The notes: generated by a model from the letters alone, not told the origin. Shown: positions 45,124 through 55,630, counted from the first letter of the stretch. The stretch is 62,261 bases of DNA from Burkholderiaceae bacterium (GCA_947455485.1 CANGNV010000011.1:1-62261); one strand, 5' to 3'. Translations and numbers: made by a program.

Positions 45124-45266
45124 GGGTAATCTCAATCTTTCGGTGGAGGTTCAGTGTGGTTTTGTTGTGTTGCAACATATTCTATTGGAAACCTTGGGGG
45201 TGGTGGGGACTTTTTAGCGTTTAAAGGGGTTAAATAGTGGTTTTTACTGATTTTTGAGTGTACTAC

Positions 45267-46004
45267 CTAGTTCAATTTATTGTCGTAATGCTGATCTGAA
45301 GTGTCATACCTTGCGCGACGAATTTCTACTGGTTTATTCCCGTAGGTAAAAGCCACACGCTCAACAGAAAGCAAGGCAGCCCCTTCTGGAACTTCTAGGT
45401 ACCTTGAAAGATCTGAATTTGCCAGGACGGCCTTAATCTTTTCTTCAGCTCGCACCATATGCGTGGCGTACTCGCTCTCATAAAAAGCGTACATTGGACC
45501 AGGCCATGCGTTAAGGGCGTCCAGGGTCAGCCCCTCGAAACGTGCCTTGGGCAACCAAATCTCCTCAAAAACGATCGGACGCCCTGCAGAGCTTTGAACG
45601 CGATCGATTCGAATAATAGGGTCACCTGCCTTTAATTTAAGCAACTTTGCAATATAGGCATCAGATTGGATGTTTTCACAGGCTAAAAACTGGTTTTTTA
45701 GGTGCAACTTATCGCCAGAATCCGGCTCCAAACGTAAAAAACGGTATTGAAAGTCTTCTTCTTGATGGGTGGCCACAAAAGTACCCTTACCTTGGCGCCT
45801 CACCAGCAAATTTTGGGCTGCTAACTCATCAATCGCTTTGCGAACCGTACCTTGACTAACGGCATATCGAGCTGCAAGCTCCATTTCACTGGGAATGGCG
45901 TCACCAGGCAACCATTCGGAGGCCTGCAAACTCGCCAAAATCATGGCTTTGATTTGCTCATAAAGAGGGCTAAATGAGGCTATGGGTTCAGATATCAATG
46001 ACAA
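45267..46004 (-). CDS. GntR-family regulator (HutC subfamily)
   Basis: A 245-residue regulator: N-terminal winged helix (PLYEQIKAMILASLQ, PSEMELAARYAVSQGTVRKAIDELAAQNLLVRRQGKGTFVA) and a C-terminal UTRA ligand domain (about 90-240). It lies between sdhC and the divergent mdh gene, a placing conserved in Burkholderiales, so control of TCA-cycle genes is inferred. A perfect palindrome of HutC-operator style lies in the divergent promoter region. Confidence 0.9.
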   Translation of the reverse strand: MSLISEPIASFSPLYEQIKAMILASLQASEWLPGDAIPSEMELAARYAVSQGTVRKAIDELAAQNLLVRRQGKGTFVATHQEEDFQYRFLRLEPDSGDKLHLKNQFLACENIQSDAYIAKLLKLKAGDPIIRIDRVQSSAGRPIVFEEIWLPKARFEGLTLDALNAWPGPMYAFYESEYATHMVRAEEKIKAVLANSDLSRYLEVPEGAALLSVERVAFTYGNKPVEIRRARYDTSDQHYDNKLN

Positions 46005-46053
46005 ATTAACTCCAGGACAGCTTCTATTGGATAAAATTCAAGCTTATCTCATA

Positions 46054-46065
46054 TCTTATATAAGA
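46054..46065. promoter_or_regulatory. candidate GntR operator between gntR and mdh
   Basis: TCTTATATAAGA is a perfect 12-bp palindrome, 50 bases before the gntR start and about 90 before mdh. Its position suggests it controls both genes. Confidence 0.55.
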
Positions 46066-46155
46066 CATGATTGACAGTGTAAATGGAAAGTCCATACACT
46101 TGAATGGATAATAGAAAAGATTTCAATTAATTAACCTCAACTGGAGTTATTAGTA

Positions 46156-47145
46156 ATGGCAAAAGCCCCAATGCGTGTTGCAGTCACCGGTGCAGCCGGT
46201 CAAATCGGATATTCCCTACTCTTTCGCATCGCCAATGGTGATTTGTTAGGTAAAGACCAGCCAGTAATCCTCCAGTTGCTTGAAATTCCAGATGAAAAAG
46301 CTCAGAAGGCTTTAACTGGCGTAATGATGGAATTAGAAGATTGCGCATTCCCATTGTTGGCTGGCATGACAGCCCACTCTGACCCAATGACAGCATTCAA
46401 AGATATCGACGTTGCTTTGTTGGTTGGCGCACGTCCACGTGGCCCCGGTATGGAGCGTAAAGATTTGCTCTCAGCCAATGCTCAGATTTTCACGGCCCAA
46501 GGAAAAGCCTTAAACGCTGTTGCCAAGAAGACTGTGAAGGTTTTGGTTGTTGGCAACCCAGCAAACACCAATGCTTACATTGCCATGAAATCTGCTCCAG
46601 ATATTCCTGCGAAGAACTTCACAGCAATGTTGCGCTTGGATCACAATCGCGCTCTCTCACAATTGGCTAACAAGTTAAACAAGCCTGTTGCTGATATCGA
46701 GAAATTAGTCGTGTGGGGTAACCATAGCCCAACAATGTACCCAGACTATCGCTTTGCAACCATTGATGGCAAGTCTGTAAAAGACAGCATCAATGACGCA
46801 GCATGGAATAAAGATACATTCATTCCTACAGTTGGCAAACGTGGTGCGGCCATTATTGAAGCACGCGGCCTTTCTTCTGCAGCTTCTGCAGCTAACGCAG
46901 CAATCGATCACATTCGTGACTGGGTTCTCGGCACAAATGGCAAGTGGGTCACTATGGGTATTCCATCCAAAGGTGAATATGGCATTCCTGCTGAAGTAAT
47001 TTACGGCTATCCAGTGGTTTGCGAGAACGGCGAATACAAAATGGTTGAAGGTTTGGAAATCGATGAGTTCTCACGTGAGCGCATGAACCATACCCTTAAT
47101 GAATTGCTTGAAGAACAAGCTGGCGTTAAGCACCTTCTCTCTTAA
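46156..47145 (+). CDS. mdh: malate dehydrogenase Mdh
   Basis: A 329-residue NAD-dependent malate dehydrogenase of the cytosolic-type family common in Burkholderiales. NAD loop [15 protein letters not shown], substrate arginines in [15 protein letters not shown], and catalytic histidine in [12 protein letters not shown]. An ACTGGAGT ribosome site precedes the ATG. It ends 12 bases before the next gene. Confidence 0.97.
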   Translation: MAKAPMRVAVTGAAGQIGYSLLFRIANGDLLGKDQPVILQLLEIPDEKAQKALTGVMMELEDCAFPLLAGMTAHSDPMTAFKDIDVALLVGARPRGPGMERKDLLSANAQIFTAQGKALNAVAKKTVKVLVVGNPANTNAYIAMKSAPDIPAKNFTAMLRLDHNRALSQLANKLNKPVADIEKLVVWGNHSPTMYPDYRFATIDGKSVKDSINDAAWNKDTFIPTVGKRGAAIIEARGLSSAASAANAAIDHIRDWVLGTNGKWVTMGIPSKGEYGIPAEVIYGYPVVCENGEYKMVEGLEIDEFSRERMNHTLNELLEEQAGVKHLLS

Positions 47146-47157
47146 GGATCACTACAC

Positions 47158-47532
47158 ATGAAGAAATCCCTTCTCATCGTTAGCCTAGCAACAGCTGGCC
47201 TCTTGGGCTCAGCGTCCGCTATTGCTAACGAAGAAGTAACCACTTGGACTTGTAGCGAAAGTAAGCAATTCAAAACTTCAGGTACAACAGAAACGGTTCG
47301 CCTTACTTGGGAATCCAAAACGTTTGACTTGAAGCGCGAAAATTCCTTACCAGGAAGTTTGCGTTACAAGAACACCAACAGTGGACATGATCTTGTTGTG
47401 CTGGGTAACAAGGCGATGTTGTTTAATATCAAGTCTGGGACTCGTCTTGCTGATTTCTGCCAAACCGCAGAAATGAAAACAGGCAAGCTTCCGCACTTGT
47501 TTGCAAATTCAGAGCCTTTTACTCAGAACTAA
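47158..47532 (+). CDS. small exported protein, possibly MliC-like
   Basis: A 124-residue protein with a signal peptide (about 1-23, AIA-N). The mature part is a predicted beta-rich domain with two cysteines (TWTCSES and ADFCQTA). The pattern SLRYKN, GNKAMLFN and a closing cysteine recalls the MliC lysozyme-inhibitor fold, but this is a weak match. It is co-transcribed with mdh and followed by a terminator. Confidence 0.7.
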   Translation: MKKSLLIVSLATAGLLGSASAIANEEVTTWTCSESKQFKTSGTTETVRLTWESKTFDLKRENSLPGSLRYKNTNSGHDLVVLGNKAMLFNIKSGTRLADFCQTAEMKTGKLPHLFANSEPFTQN

Positions 47533-47550
47533 CAGCAAGCGCATCAAATA

Positions 47551-47577
47551 AAAAGCCGAGAAATTCTCGGCTTTTTT
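47551..47577. terminator. bidirectional intrinsic terminator
   Basis: AAAAGCCGAGAA and TTCTCGGCTTTTTT form a strong hairpin with T-runs both ways. It separates the plus-strand mdh unit from the convergent DUF2863 gene. Confidence 0.95.
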
Positions 47578-47609
47578 ATTCCCATCATGTTTAGATAAAG
47601 TTATTTGAT

Positions 47610-48821
47610 CTAGTGAAATAAAGGCTGCTGCGTAGGCGCATCATCTGGCAACTCAGCGTGAACAGCATCTCCCGATCGATCAGGAAACAGTGGTGCTCCG
47701 CAATCATCGCAAAGCTCCGGATCAAACAACATGGCGTGACGAAAGACATCTTCAACGCCAGCATCATGAAGCGCATCTGCAATCCGCTTCATAGGACTCT
47801 CATCCTCAGATAAATCATTCAGAGCATCATTGGCAACGCTCTCGCGATCATAGAGTGGCCAGATGACGCCATAGAGCACCTCAGATGAGCCTTTCAAGCT
47901 AAATGAAATGCGATACTCATCGGCCTGCTCCTCGCCAAAGGCGCCAACTACACAAGATAATCCAGCAGGCAAAACTCCCAGCGTACTCTCAAGAAAATTA
48001 ACGCCAGCACGAATGCTCAATGGGCGCACCTGTTTATCAGCCAAGCGACAGTTTGTGAAGTAGGCTTCTGGTAACAAAAGCTCAAACTCGCAACCCGGTA
48101 AAAGTGCGGCAATGGGTTCTTGCATCGTGTTTTGCCAGCCAATCAAACTGACGCCCCGTTCTTGTCGCGTTGGCGCTTCAGCCTGCCAACGGAAAAGTGG
48201 CATTCCTGAAGGCGCAGCAACAGCTGCAATGATGAAACGTGGATCGGCCAACACTGCAATTGTCTCTGACATCTCGCGCAACTCTAGCTTGACGTCACTT
48301 GAAGAGATAGCGGCGGTTGCCAGCGCCTCAGTCAACAAGCGAGTTTGGCAATGTGAATGTGGCATTTGATCAATGCTGTAGAGCCAAGGAACAATCGCTA
48401 AACGTGCATCCGTAGACGCAATTGAGCTGTGCAATGCAGCTGCAGTCGATTCAATGACATTCAATGGCAGCGCGCCGGAGGGAATCTGATAACGCGTATG
48501 GGCAACGATTGGTAGAGCCAACAACAACACATCCCAACTCTGATCTTCATGCTCTATGGTCAGTGATTCAGCAAGTGTTTCCGCACAATCCGCTAGCACC
48601 TCAAAAGCTACGGTATTAATTCGGAAGGTTTGATCTAGTGCAGCATCAATCACATTCTGATTTTGACTTTTCAGCAAGCGCATTAAGCGAATATTTAAAC
48701 GCTCTTCCCAAAAACGATCTTCAATTTGACTGCCAGAGGCGGCCAAAGAGATAGCGTCAGCAACCAAGCGCTCCACATCTGGGGAGGCGCGTTGGGAGGA
48801 TTTAGTGCGATGAACAGCCAT
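47610..48821 (-). CDS. DUF2863 family protein
   Basis: A 403-residue soluble protein of a family I associate with Burkholderiales (DUF2863); function unknown. It starts MAVHRTKSSQRASPDVERLVADAISLA and is acidic. Near the C-terminus a CDDCGAPLFP segment (with Cys at both ends of CDDC) looks like a small zinc-knuckle or redox motif. It follows yaaA by 11 bases, so the two are probably co-transcribed. Confidence 0.82.
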   Translation of the reverse strand: MAVHRTKSSQRASPDVERLVADAISLAASGSQIEDRFWEERLNIRLMRLLKSQNQNVIDAALDQTFRINTVAFEVLADCAETLAESLTIEHEDQSWDVLLLALPIVAHTRYQIPSGALPLNVIESTAAALHSSIASTDARLAIVPWLYSIDQMPHSHCQTRLLTEALATAAISSSDVKLELREMSETIAVLADPRFIIAAVAAPSGMPLFRWQAEAPTRQERGVSLIGWQNTMQEPIAALLPGCEFELLLPEAYFTNCRLADKQVRPLSIRAGVNFLESTLGVLPAGLSCVVGAFGEEQADEYRISFSLKGSSEVLYGVIWPLYDRESVANDALNDLSEDESPMKRIADALHDAGVEDVFRHAMLFDPELCDDCGAPLFPDRSGDAVHAELPDDAPTQQPLFH

Positions 48822-48832
48822 GGTGCACTCTC

Positions 48833-49609
48833 CTACTTTCTTTCGGGGCGTCTAAATAGCGGTTTTTCCGGTTTTGATTCAGAGGCGACATATTTATAGC
48901 CATCCAAATTAAAGCCCTTCAAATCCGCAGGATCAGCAATACGATTTTCAACAACGTAGCGAGCCATTAATCCCCTAGCCCGCTTGGCATAAAAAGAAAT
49001 AATTTTGAACTTGCCATCTTTACCGTCCTGAAACACCGGAGAAATCACTGGGCAATCTAAGTTCTTTGCTTGCAATACCTTGAAATACTCTTCAGAGGCT
49101 AAATTGAGGAGCACAGGCTTCCTTTGCTTCTCCAAGATGCACTTCAACGAATCGGTCACACGCTCGCCCCAAAATGCGTATAAATCTTTTCCTCGGGCAT
49201 TCTTAAACGATGTCCCCATCTCTAAGCGATAAGGCTGCATCAAGTCTAAGGGGCGCAATGCACCATATAAGCCAGAGAGAATGCGGACATGGTCCTGTGC
49301 AAAATCAATGGCCTTGCTATTGAGGCTCTTTACGTCAAATCCATCGTAGACATCACCATTGAAGGCATAAACAGAGGGTTTGCTATTTTCATCGGTAAAT
49401 TTCTTGGACCAGTCACGATATCGGCCGACATTCAAAGCGGCCAACTGATCCGATAGACCCATGAGATTGGCGACCTCTTGAGGCGAAAGCTTCTTTAGCT
49501 CAGCTATCAGCTTTGCTGATTCAGAAACAAACTCCGGCAAAGTCGGGGCTTTGACCTTGACGGGAGTTTTGTAATCTAGGGATTTAGCAGGTGAAAGTAC
49601 GATCAGCAT
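48833..49609 (-). CDS. yaaA: peroxide stress protein YaaA
   Basis: A 258-residue member of the YaaA/DUF328 family. Family blocks visible: [15 protein letters not shown] at the start, [36 protein letters not shown] and [14 protein letters not shown]. In E. coli YaaA lowers free iron during hydrogen peroxide stress and binds DNA. It is divergent from the aminotransferase gene. Confidence 0.95.
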   Translation of the reverse strand: MLIVLSPAKSLDYKTPVKVKAPTLPEFVSESAKLIAELKKLSPQEVANLMGLSDQLAALNVGRYRDWSKKFTDENSKPSVYAFNGDVYDGFDVKSLNSKAIDFAQDHVRILSGLYGALRPLDLMQPYRLEMGTSFKNARGKDLYAFWGERVTDSLKCILEKQRKPVLLNLASEEYFKVLQAKNLDCPVISPVFQDGKDGKFKIISFYAKRARGLMARYVVENRIADPADLKGFNLDGYKYVASESKPEKPLFRRPERK

Positions 49610-49677
49610 GGCACAATTTGAATATGAATTTCTACCATTCTAGCGACTACCTACCTTATTTGCCCTAAACCGCCTGC

Positions 49678-50880
49678 ATGGACCAAAACTCACCTCTGAC
49701 TCCCGCTTTCCCAAGTCGCCTGCCCAAGGTGGGGACAACGGTATTTACGGTGATGTCGACCCTTGCGGCGAAACACCAGGCCATCAACTTGGGCCAAGGC
49801 TTCCCAGACTTTCCATGCGATCGAGGGCTTATATCCCAGGTTAATAAGGCGATGCTAGCTGATCACAATCAATACCCGCCGATGATCGGGATTGCAGAGT
49901 TACGTCAGGGTGTCTCACAAAAAATTTCTACGCTTTATGGTCACCACTACGATCCTGACAGTGAGATCACTATCACTGCTGGCGGTACTCAAGGAATCTT
50001 GACGGCAATCTTGTCATGCGTCAGTCCAGGCGATGAAGTTGTCATTATTGAGCCAGCCTATGATAGCTATCGCCCATCCATTGAATTAGCTGGTGGCAAA
50101 ACTGTTGCCGTATCTTTGGCCGCCAATTGCGATGAGCAAGGAAGCGTGAATTCCTATTCAATTCCGTGGGATGAGCTAGCAAAAGCAATCAATCCAAAAA
50201 CGCGACTCATCATCATTAATACTCCACATAATCCAACCGGTATGGTGTGGCAGAAATCCGATCTTGATCGCTTAGCTAGTTTAGTGAGAAGCACAAACGC
50301 ACTGATCTTAAGTGACGAAGTCTACGAACACATGGTGTTTGACGGGCTTAATCATGTGAGCATTTCAAGTCATCCAGAATTAGCGGCGCGAAGTTTTGTG
50401 ATATCGAGCTTTGGTAAAACCTATCATGTCACCGGCTGGAAGGTGGGCTATGTAGTCGCACCGTCATCGATGACGAAAGAATTTCGCAAGGTACATCAGT
50501 TCAACGTATTTACAGTGAACACACCAATGCAATATGGTTTAGCGGAATATCTTAAGAATGCAGATCATTACTTGGCGCTGCCATTCTTTTACCAAGCTAA
50601 GCGAGATTTTTTTAGCAAAGGACTGGAGCGCACTAGTTTCAAATTATTGCCATCCCCAGCGACCTATTTTCAATGCGTAAATTACACTAAGTTAAATATC
50701 CCCCAAGCTAAGATGGGCGAAGCGAATTTTTGCTCCTGGCTAACTGCTGAGGTTGGCGTAGCCGCTATTCCTGTTTCTGCTTTTTATTCCAAGCCTGTCG
50801 AGTCAGGCGTGATCCGTTTTTGTTTTGCTAAAGAAGAAACAACGCTCTCAGCAGCATTAGAGCGTTTACAAACCCTATAA
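49678..50880 (+). CDS. class I PLP aminotransferase (methionine/aromatic type)
   Basis: A 400-residue aminotransferase resembling YbdL/MtnE-like methionine aminotransferases. Markers: INLGQGFPDFPC, the PLP lysine in SSFGKTYHVTGWKVGY, NTPHNPTG and the C-terminal RFCFAKEETTL arginine. Exact amino donor not resolved; methionine is inferred from family resemblance. Confidence 0.88.
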   Translation: MDQNSPLTPAFPSRLPKVGTTVFTVMSTLAAKHQAINLGQGFPDFPCDRGLISQVNKAMLADHNQYPPMIGIAELRQGVSQKISTLYGHHYDPDSEITITAGGTQGILTAILSCVSPGDEVVIIEPAYDSYRPSIELAGGKTVAVSLAANCDEQGSVNSYSIPWDELAKAINPKTRLIIINTPHNPTGMVWQKSDLDRLASLVRSTNALILSDEVYEHMVFDGLNHVSISSHPELAARSFVISSFGKTYHVTGWKVGYVVAPSSMTKEFRKVHQFNVFTVNTPMQYGLAEYLKNADHYLALPFFYQAKRDFFSKGLERTSFKLLPSPATYFQCVNYTKLNIPQAKMGEANFCSWLTAEVGVAAIPVSAFYSKPVESGVIRFCFAKEETTLSAALERLQTL

Positions 50881-50892
50881 AGAGGAAAGATT

Positions 50893-51627
50893 ATGGCAAT
50901 AAGCAAACCTAATAAAGACATCATTGATGTTTATAGCTGGCCAACGCCAAATGGGCACAAGGTGCACATCATGCTCGAGGAGTGCGGTTATAAATTAGGC
51001 AAAGACTGGATTGCCCATCCAATTGATATTGGTGCCGGTGATCAGTTCAAACCCGACTTCTTGGCGATCAGCCCAAATAACAAGATTCCGGCTATTACGG
51101 ATCCTAATGGCCCAGATGGCAAACCAATCCACCTCTTTGAGTCTGGCGCAATCCTGCTCTATCTTGCGGCCAAAACAGGAAAGTTTTTACCCAAATCCAC
51201 TCGAGCCAAATACGAAGTCTTGCAATGGCTCATGTTCCAAATGGGGGGTTTAGGGCCACTTTTAGGTCAAAACCACCACTTTCGGATCTACGCACCGGAG
51301 AAAATTGAGTATGCAATCAATCGCTACACCAATGAAGCTAAGCGCTTATATGGCGTCATCGACCATCAACTGAAAGATAATCCCTATATAGCTGGAAAGA
51401 GTTACTCAATAGCCGATATCGCCATATTCCCTTGGACACGTAATTGGAAGAATCAAGGTATCGATATCAATGAGTACCCGCATTTCAAGCGCTGGTTTGA
51501 AATGATTGGTGAGCGCCCTGCCGTTAAGCGTGGCGTTGAAGTATTGACTGCATTACGCAAGCCCTTGCATGATGACAAAGCAAGAGAGCAATTATTTGGT
51601 TCATCACAGTATCAAAAAAGGAAATAG
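50893..51627 (+). CDS. glutathione S-transferase (YfcG-like)
   Basis: A 244-residue GST. The thioredoxin-like N-terminal domain has SWPTPNGHKVHIMLEECG, the cis-proline NNKIPAI and the glutathione-binding FESGAILLYLA. The helical C-terminal domain has YSIADIAIFPWTRNW. YfcG/YghU-type enzymes act as disulfide-bond reductases with glutathione. AGAGGAAAG precedes the ATG; the gene follows the aminotransferase by 12 bases. Confidence 0.9.
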   Translation: MAISKPNKDIIDVYSWPTPNGHKVHIMLEECGYKLGKDWIAHPIDIGAGDQFKPDFLAISPNNKIPAITDPNGPDGKPIHLFESGAILLYLAAKTGKFLPKSTRAKYEVLQWLMFQMGGLGPLLGQNHHFRIYAPEKIEYAINRYTNEAKRLYGVIDHQLKDNPYIAGKSYSIADIAIFPWTRNWKNQGIDINEYPHFKRWFEMIGERPAVKRGVEVLTALRKPLHDDKAREQLFGSSQYQKRK

Positions 51628-51628
51628 C

Positions 51629-52483
51629 ATGAAGATTCAATCGGTTGGAGTTATTGGTGCAGGTACCATGGGAAACGGTATCGCGCAAGTATGCGCAGTT
51701 GCCGGGCTTGATGTTGTGATGGTCGATATCAGTGATGCAGCGGTTGAGCGCGGCTTGAATCAAATCAGCAAGAGCTTGGATCGACTGGTCAAAAAAGAAA
51801 CTCTGACGACCGAAGGAAAGGATGCCGCATTAAAGCGCATCAAAGGCAGCACTTCATATGCTGACTTCAAAGGCCTTCAATTAGTAATTGAGGCCGCCAC
51901 CGAAAATCAAGCTGTAAAAGAAAAGATATTGAAGCAAGTGGATGAGATCGTCAGCAAAGAAACCGTTATTGCTACGAACACCTCTTCACTCTCTATTACG
52001 AAGCTTGCTGCCCTAGATTCCAACCCAAGCCGCTTTATTGGTATGCACTTTTTTAATCCGCCGCCAATGATGGCATTGGTTGAAGTGATTCGTGGCTTGC
52101 AAACTTCGGATGCGACGCACGCAGCCATTATTGAAATGGCTAAGCGTATTGGCAAAGAGCCGATCACTGTTAAGAACTCCCCTGGTTTTGTTGTAAATCG
52201 TATTTTGTTGCCGATGATTAACGAAGCCTTCTTCGTACTTCATGAAGGTCTAGCAAGTCCTGAGGATATTGATGCTGGAATGAAGTTGGGATGCAATCAA
52301 CCGATTGGCCCACTTGCCTTAGCTGACTTAATTGGGCTTGATACCTGCCTTGCGGTAATGGAAGTCTACTTTGAGAACTTCAGCGACTCTAAATATCGTC
52401 CTTGCCCACTGCTGCGCGAAATGGTTGCTGCCGGCTACCTTGGTCGTAAGACTGGGCGCGGCGTCTATACCTACGATCAATAA
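51629..52483 (+). CDS. 3-hydroxybutyryl-CoA dehydrogenase
   Basis: A 284-residue NAD(P)-dependent 3-hydroxyacyl-CoA dehydrogenase (Hbd/PaaH type). Rossmann loop VGVIGAGTMGNGIAQVCA, catalytic histidine in GMHFFNPPPMMALVEV and C-terminal LADLIGLDTCLAVMEV. I start at 51629, where AAAAAAGGAAA is a good ribosome site; an extension to 51569 overlaps the GST gene. The role is butanoate or polyhydroxybutyrate-linked metabolism. Confidence 0.94.
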   Translation: MKIQSVGVIGAGTMGNGIAQVCAVAGLDVVMVDISDAAVERGLNQISKSLDRLVKKETLTTEGKDAALKRIKGSTSYADFKGLQLVIEAATENQAVKEKILKQVDEIVSKETVIATNTSSLSITKLAALDSNPSRFIGMHFFNPPPMMALVEVIRGLQTSDATHAAIIEMAKRIGKEPITVKNSPGFVVNRILLPMINEAFFVLHEGLASPEDIDAGMKLGCNQPIGPLALADLIGLDTCLAVMEVYFENFSDSKYRPCPLLREMVAAGYLGRKTGRGVYTYDQ

Positions 52484-52524
52484 TTATTCAACCACCATCA
52501 ATCAACTTAAATAAAGAAGTATCT

Positions 52525-53004
52525 GTGAACCCATTACCACCCCTAGTTCGTAAATTAGCCTACGCTGGCCTAATCCCATTTGTGGGTCTAGCCCTTATGG
52601 TGCAGTTAGCGCCGACACCACTCAATTACTTAAGTGCAGAGTCATTGGCTGGTTATGGGGCCGTGATTACGGCTTTCATGGGGGCATTACATTGGGGCGC
52701 TAATTTGCACACGCTGGGTAAAGCGCCTCCGGGGGATCGCTGGGAAGATCGGAACGCCTGGATTTGGGGCGTGATACCAGCATTAGTAGCCTGGGTTGCG
52801 TTACACATTTATATTCCAGTTGGACTGGTAATCCTGGCATCAGCTTTGGTGATCCAACGTAATATTGATAAAGAAACCTATCAGTACTATTTTTCTAGTG
52901 AAGAGGCTTGCGCGGCTTTTATCACTTTACGCAATCGACTTACATTGGTTTCAGCTAGCTGCTTAATTTGGGCGGCTCTAGTAATTTTGTTTGTACAGAA
53001 CTAA
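52525..53004 (+). CDS. DUF3429 membrane protein
   Basis: A 159-residue membrane protein with about five hydrophobic segments, matching DUF3429 (LAYAGLIPFVGLAL; YGAVITAFMGALHWG). Function unknown. The start is GTG at 52525 with AAGAAG before it. It lies nine bases before rarA. Confidence 0.83.
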   Translation: MNPLPPLVRKLAYAGLIPFVGLALMVQLAPTPLNYLSAESLAGYGAVITAFMGALHWGANLHTLGKAPPGDRWEDRNAWIWGVIPALVAWVALHIYIPVGLVILASALVIQRNIDKETYQYYFSSEEACAAFITLRNRLTLVSASCLIWAALVILFVQN

Positions 53005-53013
53005 ATCAAAGAT

Positions 53014-54327
53014 ATGGGCAATCTATTTGATCAAGCGCCTCCGCCTCCATTGGCAGAGGCCTTGCGCCCAAAAACTGTTGAAGAAGTCATTGGACAGACA
53101 CATCTGCTGGCTACAGGCAAGCCACTCAATCTAGCCTTTGCTTCAGGCAGGCCTCACTCAATGATTCTTTGGGGTCCGCCAGGCGTCGGCAAGACCACCC
53201 TAGCAAGACTTTCTGCAAAGGCTTTTGATCGAGAGTTTATCGCGATATCGGCTGTACTTGCAGGCGTAAAAGAAATACGCGAGGCTATTGAACAAGCTCA
53301 ACAAAGCATGTCTCAATACGGCAGACAAACTATTTTGTTTGTAGATGAGATCCATCGCTTTAATAAAAGTCAGCAAGATGCCTTATTGCCGCATGTTGAG
53401 TCTGGCTTATTTACTTTTATTGGTGCCACCACCGAAAATCCATCATTTGAGGTCAACTCAGCACTGCTCTCGCGAGCACAGGTATATGTACTTAAATCCT
53501 TAGGTGCTTCAGAGTTAAAGCAATTATTTGATCGTGCGCGTGAGTATGCAATGCCTGAAATTGCTTTCGAGGCAGATGCAATTGATAGCCTAATCTCTCA
53601 TGCAGATGGCGATGCTAGGCGACTACTCAATTTAGTTGAGCAAGTTCGCAATGCAGTTACTACCCCCAACTCCAACATAACAAATGTTGATCAACAGTTC
53701 ATCGAGAATGCTTTAACTGTTCAGGCCCGCCGCTTTGATAAAGGCGGAGATCATTTTTACGATCAAATCTCCGCCCTGCATAAATCAGTACGAGGCTCTA
53801 ATCCCGATGCAGCGTTGTATTGGTTTTGCCGAATGCTAGATGGTGGTGCAGATCCGCGCTATCTCGCCCGAAGAATTATTCGCATGGCCTGGGAAGATAT
53901 TGGTCTTGCTGATCCAAGAGCAATGCAACTGGCAAATGACGCGGCACAAACTTTTGAGCGACTAGGCTCGCCCGAGGGTGAGTTGGCACTTGGACAAGCA
54001 GTTGTGTATTTGGCGATAGCCGCCAAAAGCAATGCCAGCTACAAGGCCTACAACGCAGCAAGAGCCTACGTTGCGAATGATCAAAGCAAACCAGTCCCCA
54101 ATCATTTACGCAATGCCCCAACCAAACTCATGAAAGAGTTAGGCCATGGCAAGGAATATCGCTATGCACATGATGAGCCACATGCTTATGCTGCTGGAGA
54201 ATCTTATCTTCCAGAGGGAATGACTGCACCACATTGGTATGAGCCGGTTGATCGGGGTCTAGAGGGTCAGATTGCTGAGAAGATGGCCTTCTTACGCAAG
54301 TTAGATGAGGAATCGAATAAGAAATGA
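53014..54327 (+). CDS. rarA: replication-associated recombination protein RarA
   Basis: A 437-residue AAA+ ATPase of the RarA/MgsA/WRNIP1 family. Walker [11 protein letters not shown], Walker [19 protein letters not shown], sensor [19 protein letters not shown], and the C-terminal tetramerisation domain with [21 protein letters not shown]. It acts at stalled replication forks and gaps. Overlaps the next gene by four bases (ATGA). Confidence 0.96.
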   Translation: MGNLFDQAPPPPLAEALRPKTVEEVIGQTHLLATGKPLNLAFASGRPHSMILWGPPGVGKTTLARLSAKAFDREFIAISAVLAGVKEIREAIEQAQQSMSQYGRQTILFVDEIHRFNKSQQDALLPHVESGLFTFIGATTENPSFEVNSALLSRAQVYVLKSLGASELKQLFDRAREYAMPEIAFEADAIDSLISHADGDARRLLNLVEQVRNAVTTPNSNITNVDQQFIENALTVQARRFDKGGDHFYDQISALHKSVRGSNPDAALYWFCRMLDGGADPRYLARRIIRMAWEDIGLADPRAMQLANDAAQTFERLGSPEGELALGQAVVYLAIAAKSNASYKAYNAARAYVANDQSKPVPNHLRNAPTKLMKELGHGKEYRYAHDEPHAYAAGESYLPEGMTAPHWYEPVDRGLEGQIAEKMAFLRKLDEESNKK

Positions 54328-54965
54328 TTGAAGAGCAAAAGAGTGCGAACCTGATTACCGGGACTTTTTATTACGACATCATCTCTCCTTTCTCGTATTT
54401 CTATATCAAGCAGCGACATCGCCTTGATCAGCGTGTACATATTCAACCAGTCCCGATCTTGCTCGGAGGCCTCTTTCGAGCAACAGATAATCGTGGACCT
54501 GGTGAAGTAGAAGCAAAGCGCCCTCACACCTACCAATACTGCGTATGGCTTGCTGACAAGCTTGGCTTGCCGTTTCGATTTCCGGATCACCACCCTTTTC
54601 TGACTGTAGCTGCGCAGCGACTACTAGCTCAGCAAGACGCTCAATGGCCAATGGTTGAGCGCGCATTTGAATTTGTTTGGGTTGAAGGCAAAGATCCCAA
54701 TTTATCGTGGACAGAATTCTGCCAGTACCTTGGTTTGGCAGCGGATACACCAAAACCAGATGCGCCTGAAACAAAAGCAAAACTAATTAGCAATACAGAG
54801 AAGGCCAAAGCAGATGGTGCATTTGGCGTGCCAACCCTAGTGATTGATGGTCATGCTTTTTGGGGGGTCGATACCATCGACTGGTCTTTGGATTACCTAG
54901 ACAGACCCAAGATGTTCGAAGAGGCGGCTTACCGGCACGCGGGCCAACTACCATCCGGCCTTTGA
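54324..54965 (+). CDS. DsbA-family isomerase (2-hydroxychromene-2-carboxylate isomerase-like)
   Basis: A 213-residue GST-kappa/DsbA-fold protein. FYYDIISPFSYFYIKQ has the Ser of HCCA isomerases in place of a CXXC dithiol, and the C-terminal GAFGVPTLVIDGHAFWGVDTIDW closes the fold. HCCA isomerases use glutathione in naphthalene degradation, but most chromosomal homologues have unknown substrates. Translationally coupled to rarA. Confidence 0.87.
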   Translation: MIEEQKSANLITGTFYYDIISPFSYFYIKQRHRLDQRVHIQPVPILLGGLFRATDNRGPGEVEAKRPHTYQYCVWLADKLGLPFRFPDHHPFLTVAAQRLLAQQDAQWPMVERAFEFVWVEGKDPNLSWTEFCQYLGLAADTPKPDAPETKAKLISNTEKAKADGAFGVPTLVIDGHAFWGVDTIDWSLDYLDRPKMFEEAAYRHAGQLPSGL

Positions 54966-55017
54966 GCAATACAATAAGATTTATCCCATTTTTAATAGAT
55001 TTTTAAGGATCTTCACT

Positions 55018-55593
55018 ATGCGCAAAATCATTGCCTCCATATTCATGATTACCAGCCTAATTACTAGTGCGGCATGCTTTGCAGCCCCTAAGGTTGAATT
55101 CAAAACTACCATGGGAAATTTTGTTGTTGAACTTGATTCCGTAAAAGCACCAAAAACCACTGCCAACTTTTTGAACTACGTAAATAGCGGGTTTTATAAC
55201 GGCACCATTTTTCATCGTGTGATTGATGGCTTCATGATTCAGGGTGGTGGCTTTACTCCAGACTTGGTTCAAAAGCCGACCAATGCCCCAGTTGTTTCAG
55301 AGGCTCAAAATGGACTCAAGAATGACACCTATACCATTGCAATGGCACGTACGTCTGATCCTGATTCCGCAACCGCCCAGTTCTTTATTAACGTTAAGGA
55401 CAACGAAGGCTTGAATTATCCAAATGCGATGGGTAATGGTTACACGGTATTTGGCAAAGTGATTTCTGGGACGCAAACCATTGATGCAATCCGTAAAATT
55501 CCTACGATGGTTGCACCAGCTCCAAAAATGGGGCGCATGTCAGATGTTCCTAGTAAGACAGTCACGATTGAATCCGCTACCGTTCTTAAGTAA
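55018..55593 (+). CDS. ppiA: periplasmic cyclophilin-type peptidyl-prolyl isomerase
   Basis: A 191-residue PPIase with signal peptide (about 1-22, CFA-A). The cyclophilin core FHRVIDGFMIQGGGF contains the catalytic arginine, with ATAQFFINVKDNEGLNY following. It assists folding of exported proteins. An AAGGATC site precedes the ATG. Confidence 0.94.
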   Translation: MRKIIASIFMITSLITSAACFAAPKVEFKTTMGNFVVELDSVKAPKTTANFLNYVNSGFYNGTIFHRVIDGFMIQGGGFTPDLVQKPTNAPVVSEAQNGLKNDTYTIAMARTSDPDSATAQFFINVKDNEGLNYPNAMGNGYTVFGKVISGTQTIDAIRKIPTMVAPAPKMGRMSDVPSKTVTIESATVLK

Positions 55594-55630
55594 TTTCTGC
55601 AAATTTATTTGAGCTCTGACGGTCAATAGC

